Shown here: positions 33,143 to 40,713 of the stretch, piece after piece
Numbering within the stretch: position 1 is the first letter of the stretch
How the letters are laid out: each line of letters begins with the position of its first letter
Assembly: GCA_017465145.1 (NCBI GenBank)
Contig: JAFTWU010000005.1
Span: forward strand, 19,394-83,393
Direction: 5' to 3'
From: Clostridia bacterium
Lineage (GTDB): Bacteria > Bacillota > Clostridia > Christensenellales > Borkfalkiaceae
DNA length: 64,000 nucleotides
Made by a program: the position numbers and the translations under genes
The notes under the pieces: model-generated
Databases searched by the model: none
Seen by the model: the letters and a program-made list of their open reading frames with translations, nothing else
What the model was told of the DNA's origin: nothing

Positions 33143-35542
33143 ATGCAAGACAATTTAGAAAAAAAAGTTAACGGCATAGGAATTTTAGAAAAGATAGAAA
33201 ATGCCGAAGAAATTAAAAAACAATTTGACGAAGTAAAAGAAGAGTTGGTTATGCCCCTTCTTGCTTTACGCGGAAAGGTGTTATTCCCAAAAACTTTATT
33301 AAATTTTGACGTGGGCAGACCTGCGTCTATAGAAGCGGTTAATCGCGCGGCAAAGATAGGTTCTAAACTATTTATTTCCGCACAAAAAGACGCGTTTATC
33401 GACGCGCCAAAAGAAAGCGATTTAAGTAACGTAGGGGTTATTGCGCTATTAAAACAAATTGTAAAACTTCCTAACGGCAGTATGAAGATAAGCGCAGAAG
33501 CAATTTGCCGTGCGAAAATTTTAGAATTTATTCCCGATAAAGCGTGCTTTATGATAAAGTGCGAAAAAGCGCCCTATATAGAAGATGAAGATGAAATAAA
33601 GGCGGTGGCTTATACCCGCGTTGCAAAGGCGTCTTTCTTTGAATATGCACTTTTCGATAAGCGCATTACAAAAGAGGTTTTATCGCAATTAAACCGCATA
33701 GAAACCCCCAACGAATTTATAGACAACGCCCTTTCGGTAGTTAATTTTAAAGAGCCCGACCTTATTGATATCTTAGCAGAAGACGTTACGCTAGAGCGTA
33801 TAAATAAGTTTAAAACTCTATTTACAAAGGAAACGGAAATCGCTAGATTAGAGAAAAAATTATCGGCAACGGTAAAGAACAACATTGATAAATCTCAAAA
33901 AGAATTTTATCTACGCGAACAACTTCGCGCCATACACCAAGAACTTGGCGACAACGAAAACGAACGCGACGAACTTACCGAAAAGATAAAAAATAAAGGC
34001 TTACCTAAAGAAATAGAAGAAAAGGCGCTTAAAGAAATTGAACGCCTTGGAAAAATAAATCCGTCTTCACCCGACTATTCGATAATCCTTAACTATTTAG
34101 ATTGGATTTGTGAACTTCCCTTTGAAACGGTAACCACCGATACGGAAAATTTAGCCGATGCTAAGGCGGTGTTAGATGCCGACCACTTCGGTTTAGAAAA
34201 GGTTAAACAAAGAATAGTTGAATACCTTGCGGTACTTCATTTAACTAAAAAAATCAAAGGACCTGTTTTGTGTTTCGTAGGGCCTCCAGGCGTTGGTAAA
34301 ACTTCGGTTGCAACGTCTATTGCGCGCGCCCTTAACAGAAAGTTCGTTCGTATGAGCCTTGGCGGTGTTAAAGACGAAGCGGAAATACGCGGACACCGTA
34401 AAACATACGTTGGCGCAATGCCGGGTAGAATTATTTACGGGCTTAAAAATGCAGGCTCTATGAACCCCGTGTTCTTGCTTGACGAAATAGATAAACTATC
34501 TTCTGATATCCACGGTGACCCCGCTAGCGCGCTATTAGAAGTGCTAGACCCCGAACAAAACGTAACTTTCCGCGATAGATATTTAGAAGTTCCCGTAGAC
34601 CTTTCTAAAGTAATGTTTATAACCACGGCAAACAGTTTAGATACTATTCCATACCCACTCTTAGACCGTATGGAAGTTATAGAACTTACAGGCTATACCG
34701 ATGAAGACAAGTTGCAAATTGCAAAGCAATATTTAATTCCAAAGCAGATTAAAGAAAACGGCTTAACCGACGGAAAAGTTACGCTTACCGACGACGCCGT
34801 TAAGGAAATTATCGAAGGGTATACTATGGAAGCGGGCGTAAGAAACTTAGACCGCGAAGTAGCGTCTGTCATAAGAAAGGTTGCCGCACGCTTTGCGGAA
34901 AAACCCCGCACGAAAAAGCAAACTATCGATAAAAAGGATATTTCAAAATATCTCGGCGTTAAAAAATTCTTGCGTGATGAAAGCGACGCTAGTGGCGAAG
35001 TAGGTGCTTGCACGGGGCTTGCTTGGACAAGCGTTGGCGGAACTACTTTAACCATAGAAGTATCTTTAATGCGTGGCAAGGGGGAAATTTTATTAACGGG
35101 TAAACTTGGCGACGTTATGAAAGAATCTGCCCGCGCGGCAATAAGTTATATTCGCGCTAACGCAGAAAAGTACGGCATAGCGGAAGAAAGATTTGAAAAA
35201 ACCGATATCCATATCCACGTTCCCGAAGGCGCAACCCCAAAAGACGGGCCGTCTGCTGGTATCACTATGGCAACGGCAATACTTTCAGCGTTTACGGGCA
35301 AAGCGGTTAAACAGGGCGTTGCTATGACGGGTGAAATTACCTTACGCGGAAAGGTGCTTGCAATAGGTGGCTTAAAAGAAAAATCACTTGCCGCATACCG
35401 CCGTGGCATCAAAAATATTTTGATACCTAAGGCAAATATTAAAGATTTAGAAGAAATCCCCAAAGAAGTTAAAAAACACTTAAACTTTATCCCTTGTGAC
35501 AGCGTAGAACAAGTGTTTGATAAGGCGATTGACCTAAAATAG
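33143..35542 (+). CDS. lon: ATP-dependent protease Lon
   Basis: This is a 799-residue protein. The N-terminal substrate domain starts at about residue 35 (LVMPLLALRGKVLFP). The AAA+ module has Walker A GPPGVGKT and Walker B FLLDEIDK. The protease domain has the catalytic Ser in PKDGPSAGIT and a Lys about 43 residues later. It degrades misfolded and regulatory proteins in the cytoplasm. AGGTG precedes the ATG. It follows the HAD gene by 69 nt and precedes engB by 66 nt, the usual lon-engB order of Firmicutes. Confidence 0.97.
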   Translation: MQDNLEKKVNGIGILEKIENAEEIKKQFDEVKEELVMPLLALRGKVLFPKTLLNFDVGRPASIEAVNRAAKIGSKLFISAQKDAFIDAPKESDLSNVGVIALLKQIVKLPNGSMKISAEAICRAKILEFIPDKACFMIKCEKAPYIEDEDEIKAVAYTRVAKASFFEYALFDKRITKEVLSQLNRIETPNEFIDNALSVVNFKEPDLIDILAEDVTLERINKFKTLFTKETEIARLEKKLSATVKNNIDKSQKEFYLREQLRAIHQELGDNENERDELTEKIKNKGLPKEIEEKALKEIERLGKINPSSPDYSIILNYLDWICELPFETVTTDTENLADAKAVLDADHFGLEKVKQRIVEYLAVLHLTKKIKGPVLCFVGPPGVGKTSVATSIARALNRKFVRMSLGGVKDEAEIRGHRKTYVGAMPGRIIYGLKNAGSMNPVFLLDEIDKLSSDIHGDPASALLEVLDPEQNVTFRDRYLEVPVDLSKVMFITTANSLDTIPYPLLDRMEVIELTGYTDEDKLQIAKQYLIPKQIKENGLTDGKVTLTDDAVKEIIEGYTMEAGVRNLDREVASVIRKVAARFAEKPRTKKQTIDKKDISKYLGVKKFLRDESDASGEVGACTGLAWTSVGGTTLTIEVSLMRGKGEILLTGKLGDVMKESARAAISYIRANAEKYGIAEERFEKTDIHIHVPEGATPKDGPSAGITMATAILSAFTGKAVKQGVAMTGEITLRGKVLAIGGLKEKSLAAYRRGIKNILIPKANIKDLEEIPKEVKKHLNFIPCDSVEQVFDKAIDLK

Positions 35543-35608
35543 AATTAGTCAAAAAATTAGCAAAATTTAAGTAAAAAATTTATGCGCTAAAGCGCACAAG
35601 GTAAACAA

Positions 35609-36229
35609 ATGAAAATAAAAACGGCACAATTTATAACAAGCGTTGCATCGGCAAACAATTTTTATAAAACGGATAAACCGATAATTGCAGTTGCGGGCAA
35701 ATCTAACGTGGGCAAAAGTTCACTAATCAATATGCTTGCAGGTCAAAAAAAGTTGGCAAAAACTTCGGTTACCCCCGGTAGAACAAGACTTATAAACTAT
35801 TTCGATTTCGGCGCTTTCGTGCTTGCCGACTTGCCGGGTTACGGCTTTGCAAAGGTAAGCAAAGAAGAAAAGAAAAAATGGGGCGCACTTATGGAAGAAT
35901 TTTTGCGCACCCAAAAAATAGACTTATTGCTATCTTTAGTGGATATCCGCCACGACCCTACTGCCGACGACGTTACAATGATAAACTATCTTTACCACTA
36001 CGCTATACCTTTCGTTTTGGTTGCAACTAAGGCAGATAAACTTGCAAAGACAAGGGTTAAACCAAGGCTAAAAGAAATTGCCACCTTTTTAAGAGTGGGC
36101 GTTTCTGATATTACCGCGTCTTCTGCCGAAAAAGGCGTTGGTAAGCAAGAAATTTTTGCTCTAATAGAGCAAGCCATAGAAAACCGCACCTTGCAAGAAA
36201 AAGAAAAGGAAGAAACGACCGAAGATTAG
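35609..36229 (+). CDS. engB: ribosome biogenesis GTP-binding protein EngB (YsxC/YihA)
   Basis: This is a 206-residue GTPase. G1 is AGKSNVGKSSL, the switch region holds TSVTPGRTRLINYF, G3 is DLPGYGFA, G4 is TKAD and G5 lies near TASSAEKG. It assists late assembly of the 50S ribosomal subunit. It sits directly after lon as in Bacillus. The ribosome binding site (AAGG) is modest. A terminator follows 46 nt downstream. Confidence 0.96.
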   Translation: MKIKTAQFITSVASANNFYKTDKPIIAVAGKSNVGKSSLINMLAGQKKLAKTSVTPGRTRLINYFDFGAFVLADLPGYGFAKVSKEEKKKWGALMEEFLRTQKIDLLLSLVDIRHDPTADDVTMINYLYHYAIPFVLVATKADKLAKTRVKPRLKEIATFLRVGVSDITASSAEKGVGKQEIFALIEQAIENRTLQEKEKEETTED

Positions 36230-36274
36230 ACTAGTGAAAAACAAAAAGTAAAAAAACAGACAAACGTAAACGAA

Positions 36275-36310
36275 AAAAGATAGGCAAACGCCTATCTTTT
36301 TAATTTTTTA
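36275..36310 (+). terminator. intrinsic terminator after engB
   Basis: The perfect 11-bp stem AAAAGATAGGC/GCCTATCTTTT is followed by TAATTTTTT. Confidence 0.85.
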
Positions 36311-36318
36311 TAAAAAAC

Positions 36319-36347
36319 TTGCAAAACAATTTATCATATGATATATT
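36319..36347 (+). promoter_or_regulatory. promoter of the rod-like RNA
   Basis: TTGCAA (36319-36324), 17 nt, TATATT (36342-36347). Transcription should begin near 36352-36354, the foot of the long RNA stem. Confidence 0.6.
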
Positions 36348-36351
36348 ATAC

Positions 36352-36565
36352 GTGTCACACAAATTGAATAGTCTAGCTATAGGGATAACTCTTTATTTTT
36401 AAAAGGGATATTTTTGCTTTTCATTGTCAATCATAGAATTTGAAAAAATGCAAATTCCACTCGATTGACAACGATAGGTTATCCTACGGCTATTTTGAGA
36501 TTTGTGTGACAACAACGGAGTTTGCGTTTTGGTGCGCTGGCTTCGGTTGGCGCACTTTTTATTTT
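36352..36565 (+). ncRNA. structured RNA, long rod-like hairpin with UUCG-capped terminator
   Basis: The two ends pair: GTCACACAAAT (36354-36364) with ATTTGTGTGAC (36500-36510), 11 bp perfect. Going inward, ATAG (36368-36371) pairs CTAT (36490-36493), GGATAAC (36383-36389) pairs GTTATCC (36478-36484), TTGTCAATC (36424-36432) pairs GATTGACAA (36463-36471) and GAATTTG (36436-36442) pairs CAAATTC (36451-36457). A 34-nt unpaired 5' strand faces 6 nt on the 3' side, giving an asymmetric central bubble, as in 6S RNA. A terminator with a UUCG tetraloop (36532-36555) and five T ends it. It is either a free RNA of about 210 nt or the leader of the gene at 36587. Confidence 0.6.
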
Positions 36566-36586
36566 GTTTCATTTTGGAGGGTTTTT

Positions 36587-37051
36587 ATGTTTGATAATAT
36601 TGGTGAAAAAATTAAGCATCTTGCTATAGCGTCAACAATTATTGGTTGCATTCTTTCGTTAGCTGGATCAATTTACTATGGCGTAGTGTACGATGAAGTT
36701 TTTGTTCCAATGGCTATTTTAATCGTTGGTTGCCTTATATCTTGGGTGTCTTCATTTGTTTTGTACGGCTTTGGGGAATTAATAATACAAACAACAAATA
36801 TTTCTAAAGGAAATCAAAGAATGCAAGCGTTGACCGTTTACAAGGATTCAAACAAGAAGTCGGAAATAACCAAACAATCTATTGATGATATTAAAGATGA
36901 AATAATTGAAGATTATGAGCGAGATAATCACGACAACGTTAATGATATAGACGATATAAATACGCCAAATGAAGATGAATGTCCTTGCTGTTTTAATAAA
37001 ATAAATGCTAATGATAAAGAATGTTCTTTTTGTGGTTATAAACTAAAATAG
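36587..37051 (+). CDS. small membrane protein with C-terminal zinc ribbon
   Basis: This is a 154-residue protein. ATG 36587 is chosen for its TTGGAGGG site; a longer frame would read through the structured RNA. Two membrane helices are seen (residues about 12-34 and 43-65), then a charged, Asp/Asn-rich stretch, and a four-Cys ribbon DECPCCFNKI...CSFCGYKL at the end. I do not recognise the family. Base composition is more A/T-rich than flanking housekeeping genes, which suggests acquired DNA. It lies just after the terminator of the rod-like RNA. Confidence 0.75.
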   Translation: MFDNIGEKIKHLAIASTIIGCILSLAGSIYYGVVYDEVFVPMAILIVGCLISWVSSFVLYGFGELIIQTTNISKGNQRMQALTVYKDSNKKSEITKQSIDDIKDEIIEDYERDNHDNVNDIDDINTPNEDECPCCFNKINANDKECSFCGYKLK

Positions 37052-37112
37052 ATTGAAAGAATAGGGCATTATACATAATAAATTAAAGCTGCGATAGTGC
37101 AGAGCGAAAAAT

Positions 37113-37143
37113 AAAGAGTAGCAAAATTTACTACTCTTTTTTA
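37113..37143 (+). terminator. intrinsic terminator
   Basis: The stem AAAGAGTAG/CTACTCTTT is followed by TTTAAT. Confidence 0.8.
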
Positions 37144-37237
37144 ATGGGTTATAAAATCTCTATGGTGTTCACTCGTAACCTATCTCATTTTAATTGTTTA
37201 ATTAAAGATTAACGCGCAATAAATAGCCTTAAGAACT

Positions 37238-37915
37238 TTAATCGTTTTTCTTTCCGTAAAAAATATCGCGGGTGTCGGGAAGAGCGTTCTCAGCGCTACC
37301 TAACGGCATATTTGCGTTGCGATAGTCGTGCTTTCTGCAAAACGTTTCAAGGTTATTATCAAGCAAAGAAAAAGCGCGCTTTTGAGTATCGGATAGTGTT
37401 TTAAGATAGTCTTTCGTGCCGATACTAGCATATCCGCTATACCTTAAAAGTTGGGCGTAGTGTTCCATACAAAAGCCCTTGCACTTTATTAAATATTTAT
37501 AAAACTCTTTTTCATATAAAAACATTTGCGCTATCGTTTTATAATATTTAACCATACTTTTTTCAACGTAATCGCAAACTATACACTCATTTATTGCGCC
37601 GTCTATTTTATCGGCAAGTTTTTTCGCACCGCCTTTATTTTTAGCGGGGGCAAGCAAACTTTCCACGGTGGGCAGATTAGAGCGCGCCTGTATTGCAAGG
37701 CTAAGTTTATTCGGGCGGTTAAACATCATATCAAAGTGGTGGGCGCAAAACCCTTTTTTAACCACTTCTATATGGGTGTTATCTTCCATAACGGCATCGT
37801 TTAAAAATTCGTGTATAACTTGTTCTTCAACGATAGATTTAATTGCACAAAGGGGACAACACGCGTTTTCTAAAAACTTTTCGTAAATAAGCCCCGTATC
37901 AATATGATAATTCAT
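37238..37915 (-). CDS. DUF6062 family protein
   Basis: This is a 225-residue cytoplasmic protein rich in paired Cys. It starts MNYHIDTGLIYEKFLENACC, then CPLC, with GFCAHH, CIVCDYV and GFCMEHY along the chain. This regular CxxC and CxxH pattern fits metal binding and the clostridial DUF6062 family. The function is unknown. The start ATG has no ribosome binding site and the -10 box ends 6 nt upstream, so a leaderless mRNA is expected. It is monocistronic. Confidence 0.8.
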   Translation of the reverse strand: MNYHIDTGLIYEKFLENACCPLCAIKSIVEEQVIHEFLNDAVMEDNTHIEVVKKGFCAHHFDMMFNRPNKLSLAIQARSNLPTVESLLAPAKNKGGAKKLADKIDGAINECIVCDYVEKSMVKYYKTIAQMFLYEKEFYKYLIKCKGFCMEHYAQLLRYSGYASIGTKDYLKTLSDTQKRAFSLLDNNLETFCRKHDYRNANMPLGSAENALPDTRDIFYGKKND

Positions 37916-37921
37916 AATTCT

Positions 37922-37950
37922 ATTTTACCAAAGGTCAATATAAATTTCAA
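37922..37950 (-). promoter_or_regulatory. promoter of the DUF6062 gene, leaderless arrangement
   Basis: On the minus strand TTGAAA (37945-37950), 17 nt, TAAAAT (37922-37927), then 6 nt to the ATG at 37915. Confidence 0.6.
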
Positions 37951-37981
37951 CAAAAAAATAACATATTTACTTATATACCGC

Positions 37982-38010
37982 TTGAAAGTTTAACCTTGCT
38001 ATGTTAAAAT
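37982..38010 (+). promoter_or_regulatory. promoter of the alpha/beta hydrolase
   Basis: TTGAAA (37982-37987), 17 nt, TAAAAT (38005-38010). Confidence 0.6.
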
Positions 38011-38049
38011 GTTTTGGTAAAAATATTGCTTAATGCAAAAAGGTGCGCT

Positions 38050-38904
38050 ATGACGATAGAAAAAATTGACCTATACAAAGAATTTAACCTAGAAAAACCC
38101 GCAGATAGACTTGGGTTTTTAACGGTATATATGCACACCCCTAACGATAGGGAAAGCGAAAACAGAATTCGCCCCGTAATGTTGGTTTTGGGTGGCGGTG
38201 GCTATCAATACGTTTCCCCAAGAGAACAAGAGCCCGTTGCTATGAAATATTACGCGCAAGGCTATAATGCCTTTGTTTTAGATTATTCTTGCCCTTGTCC
38301 TTATCCCGTAGACCTTATCGAAGGGTGCTTAGCGATGGCGTATATTCGCATGAACGCTAAAAAATATCAAGTGGACGTTAACCACGTTGCCGCAATAGGC
38401 TTTTCGGCAGGCGGTCACCTTTGCGGTACGATTGCAACCCTTTACAATCAACCAGAAGTAAAGAAAGTGCTTGGCGAAAATTATAAACTTTGTCGCCCAG
38501 ATGCCGTTGTTTTGTCTTACCCCGTAATATCTTCAAGCGACATAGGGCAAAGCGACACTATAAACACGTTTAGTGATAATAACCCACGTTATAGGGCGCT
38601 TGCGTCGTTAGAAAATCAAGTTAGCGCGGATACTCCACCAGCATTTATTTGGTCAACCTTTAACGACACGGCTGTACCTGTAGAAAACAGTATAGTTATG
38701 GCGGCGGCTTATAAAAAGGCGGGCGTTCCTTTTGAACTTCATATTTTCGAACACGGCGACCACGGTCTATCTATCGCAACCGAAGAAGTCGGCAGTGTAA
38801 ACACCCACGTTGCACAATGGGTAGAACTTTCGTTAAAGTGGCTTGTAACCCGCGGATTTGTGCTTAGCGAACCCACCGAAGGAGAAGTTCAAGCAATAAG
38901 TTAA
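38050..38904 (+). CDS. alpha/beta hydrolase (BD-FAE/acetylesterase-like)
   Basis: This is a 284-residue protein without a signal peptide. ATG 38050 follows AAGGTG. The oxyanion-hole segment LVLGGGGYQYVS, the nucleophile elbow GFSAGGH, the Asp in TFNDTAVPVEN and the His in HGDHGLS complete the catalytic triad. This fits the carboxylesterase/acetylxylan-esterase-like group of gut Clostridia that deacetylate sugars. The substrate is not proven. It is monocistronic, upstream of tRNA-Thr. Confidence 0.88.
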   Translation: MTIEKIDLYKEFNLEKPADRLGFLTVYMHTPNDRESENRIRPVMLVLGGGGYQYVSPREQEPVAMKYYAQGYNAFVLDYSCPCPYPVDLIEGCLAMAYIRMNAKKYQVDVNHVAAIGFSAGGHLCGTIATLYNQPEVKKVLGENYKLCRPDAVVLSYPVISSSDIGQSDTINTFSDNNPRYRALASLENQVSADTPPAFIWSTFNDTAVPVENSIVMAAAYKKAGVPFELHIFEHGDHGLSIATEEVGSVNTHVAQWVELSLKWLVTRGFVLSEPTEGEVQAIS

Positions 38905-39030
38905 AAAGGTGAAAGCAAAAATAGGTGTAAATCCTTGCCCTTTTTAATTTTTTGTGTTAATATAAGTAGGCTTGAAAAAGTAATTGAAAAGATAAAAGCG
39001 GAAAGTTCTTAAAAGATTTTCCGCAAAAAC

Positions 39031-39106
39031 GCTACTATGGCTCAGCTGGTAGAGCAGCTGATTCGTAATCAGCAGGTCGCCGGTTCGAATCCGGCTAGTA
39101 GCTCCA
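39031..39106 (+). tRNA. tRNA-Thr (CGT anticodon)
   Basis: This is a 76-nt cloverleaf with encoded CCA. The acceptor stem is GCTACTA/TAGTAGC, the anticodon stem-loop CTGAT-TCGTAATCAG carries CGT (reads ACG, Thr), and the T arm is GCCGG-TTCGAAT-CCGGC. A terminator follows. About 130 nt downstream a copy of its 3' end is found. Confidence 0.95.
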
Positions 39107-39110
39107 TATA

Positions 39111-39143
39111 AACGACGGGTACGTTTGTGCCCGTCGTTTTATA
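39111..39143 (+). terminator. intrinsic terminator of tRNA-Thr
   Basis: The stem AACGACGGG/CCCGTCGTT (39111-39119 and 39130-39138) is followed by TTATATT. Confidence 0.8.
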
Positions 39144-39154
39144 TTTAAGTTAAT

Positions 39155-39253
39155 GCCAGATGAGAACCGAAGGTTCGCCCGTCTATGACGGGCAAGCTTT
39201 GAAGGGCAAGGGGATCGTAGCGTATGCGGAGATTTATCCGGCTAGTAGCTCTA
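39155..39253 (+). repeat. structured unit ending in a copy of the tRNA-Thr 3' end
   Basis: ATCCGGCTAGTAGCTCTA (39236-39253) repeats the tRNA-Thr 3' end (39089-39106) with one change (CCA to CTA); similarity continues into the flank. Upstream, GCCAGAT (39155-39161) can pair with ATCCGGC (one mismatch). The enclosed part holds two perfect hairpins, GAACC/GGTTC (39164-39176) and GCCCGTC/GACGGGC (39177-39193). A terminator hairpin follows. The layout matches the units beside tRNA-Leu at 53.5-53.9 kb. Confidence 0.65.
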
Positions 39254-39260
39254 TATAATT

Positions 39261-39286
39261 AACGGGCACCAAAAGATGCCCGTTTT
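39261..39286 (+). terminator. terminator after the tRNA-tail unit
   Basis: The stem AACGGGCA/TGCCCGTT is followed by TTA. It resembles the real tRNA-Thr terminator only loosely. Confidence 0.6.
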
Positions 39287-39292
39287 ACATTG

Positions 39293-39322
39293 AAAAAAAG
39301 CGAATAGAAAACTATTCGCTTT
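39293..39322 (-). terminator. intrinsic terminator of the XRE gene
   Basis: On the minus strand AAAGCGAATAG/CTATTCGCTTT is followed by TTTTTC. The stem begins at the stop codon. Confidence 0.75.
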
Positions 39323-39534
39323 TAGTCATTTTTAATTCCCAAAATATAATTAGCGTCTAAGTCAAGTTCTTTGCAAAGTTTTGCGAAAGTATCAAGCTTA
39401 GGTAACTTTTTGGTTGTTTTATACTGAGTTATCATTTCGGGTGAAATGTTTATGCGTTTTGCAATTTCAATAGTGGTCAATCCACTATTCTTTATTTCTT
39501 CCCCTAATCTTTTTTTAATTACATTTTCTTCCAT
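39322..39534 (-). CDS. XRE family helix-turn-helix regulator
   Basis: This is a 70-residue, single-domain DNA-binding protein (TTIEIAKRINISPEMITQYK as helices 2 and 3, ending DANYILGI). It is divergent from the leucine-rich-repeat gene and probably represses both through the CTAA...TTAG sites in the 84-nt gap. The ATG has no ribosome binding site, and a TATACT -10-like box ends 6 nt before it, so it may be leaderless. Confidence 0.88.
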   Translation of the reverse strand: MEENVIKKRLGEEIKNSGLTTIEIAKRINISPEMITQYKTTKKLPKLDTFAKLCKELDLDANYILGIKND

Positions 39535-39540
39535 AAAAGT

Positions 39541-39598
39541 AGTATATAACTAATGGTTAGAAAAATGCTTTACAACTAACCAACAGTTAGTGTATAAT
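39541..39598 (+). promoter_or_regulatory. divergent promoter region with two operator dyads
   Basis: For the plus-strand gene, TTTACA (39569-39574), 18 nt and TATAAT (39593-39598). CTAA-TGG-TTAG (39550-39560) and CTAAC-caaca-GTTAG (39576-39590) are inverted repeats of the same half-site, the second inside the promoter spacer. Minus-strand TATACT (39541-39546) would serve the XRE gene, so both genes should be under the same operators. Confidence 0.6.
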
Positions 39599-39618
39599 AT
39601 AATAAAAAGGAGAGATTT

Positions 39619-40485
39619 ATGTCAAATTTACAAAATAATTTTAGAATCGTAGACGGCGTCTTGGTTGAATATTGTGGTCAGGATAACATAATTAATATTC
39701 CTGAAGGCGTGATTCAAATTGACAGGAAAGTTTTTTTTGAGAATTATGCCATTACTGAAATAAATTTTCCTTCTAGTATTGAGATTATTGGGGAAAACGC
39801 TTTTGAAAAATGTTATAATTTAAGAAAAATTAATTTTCCTAGTGATTGTAAATTACGAGCGATTTTTGCTTATGCTTTTTTTCAAACGGGTATTGAAGTC
39901 TTTACGATGCCGTCTAACCTTTCCCTTTTAGGATTGGGGGCGTTTCAAGCGTGTGATAAACTTACACAAATAACGTTTAATAATGTTTTGGATAAGATTG
40001 GCACGATGAGTTTTGCGTTTTGTGAATCGTTAGAAAAGATTTATTTTCCGAACAACATTATGAAAATATCTATGGCTGCGTTTTACGGTTGTAAATTAAA
40101 AGAGATAAAATTGCCAGCAAACATTGTAGAAATAGGAACTCTAGCTTTTGCAAGGTGCTCTCTAAAAGAAGTGCATTTGCCAAAATCAATTAGAAATATA
40201 GGTTTTGGGGCTTTTTACAATAGAGGTTATGTTATTGATAGGTGGCAGGGTGACACTCTTATATACAAAGAGGCAAGAGAAGAGGCTTGGAGTCCGTATA
40301 TTATTTTTGATTGTACTGAAGCCGAGCGAAAAGCTCTTAATTTAGGATACAGTTGGTTTATAAGCGGTTGTACCTCTACAGAAAGCTTGGAATGGGAAAA
40401 AAAGGGGCTGTGCAAATATTGTGGAGGAACGTATTTTGGGCTTTTTTCAAAAACATGTTCAAAATGCGGTATGAAAAAAATATAA
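39619..40485 (+). CDS. BspA-type leucine-rich-repeat protein with zinc ribbon
   Basis: This is a 288-residue protein without a signal peptide. From about residue 25 to 200 it consists of BspA/LRR_5 repeats (ITEINFPSSIEIIGENAFEK, LKEIKLPANIVEIGTLAFAR and similar). The C-terminus is a zinc ribbon LCKYCGG...CSKCGMKK. LRR_5 proteins usually mediate binding; the lack of a signal suggests a cytoplasmic role. Codon use is more A/T-rich than in flanking genes. Paired with the XRE regulator; an acquired pair downstream of a tRNA gene is plausible. AAGGAGAG precedes the ATG. Confidence 0.85.
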   Translation: MSNLQNNFRIVDGVLVEYCGQDNIINIPEGVIQIDRKVFFENYAITEINFPSSIEIIGENAFEKCYNLRKINFPSDCKLRAIFAYAFFQTGIEVFTMPSNLSLLGLGAFQACDKLTQITFNNVLDKIGTMSFAFCESLEKIYFPNNIMKISMAAFYGCKLKEIKLPANIVEIGTLAFARCSLKEVHLPKSIRNIGFGAFYNRGYVIDRWQGDTLIYKEAREEAWSPYIIFDCTEAERKALNLGYSWFISGCTSTESLEWEKKGLCKYCGGTYFGLFSKTCSKCGMKKI

Positions 40486-40520
40486 AATTAAATTTAAAAA
40501 TTAATAAAAAACATAAAATT

Positions 40521-40556
40521 AAAGGCGTTAGGAAAATCCTAATGCTTTTATCTTTT
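40521..40556 (+). terminator. intrinsic terminator
   Basis: AAAGGCGTTAGG/TCCTAATGCTTT pairs imperfectly and is followed by TATCTTTT. Confidence 0.65.
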
Positions 40557-40643
40557 AGGCGGCTCAGTTAATTAGTTGTGAAATAAATTTTCAGTATCTA
40601 GTAACATAACGTCTAACGTTTTAACGTAAAATATAAATCCCCC

Positions 40644-40672
40644 TTGACAAACATAGTTAATGACTGTAATAT
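40644..40672 (+). promoter_or_regulatory. promoter of the PH-domain protein
   Basis: TTGACA (40644-40649), 17 nt, TAATAT (40667-40672). Confidence 0.65.
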
Positions 40673-40713
40673 AAATATGTATATAAAAGGTTTTAAATTG
40701 AAAGGATATTTAT

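Noticed and set aside
36440-36586. N-terminal extension of the zinc-ribbon membrane protein
   Set aside because: The extension would be translated from the structured RNA and its terminator; the ATG at 36587 has a proper ribosome binding site.
39322-40485. Toxin-antitoxin pair (XRE plus neighbour)
   Set aside because: The partner is a 288-residue leucine-rich-repeat protein with no toxin motif.
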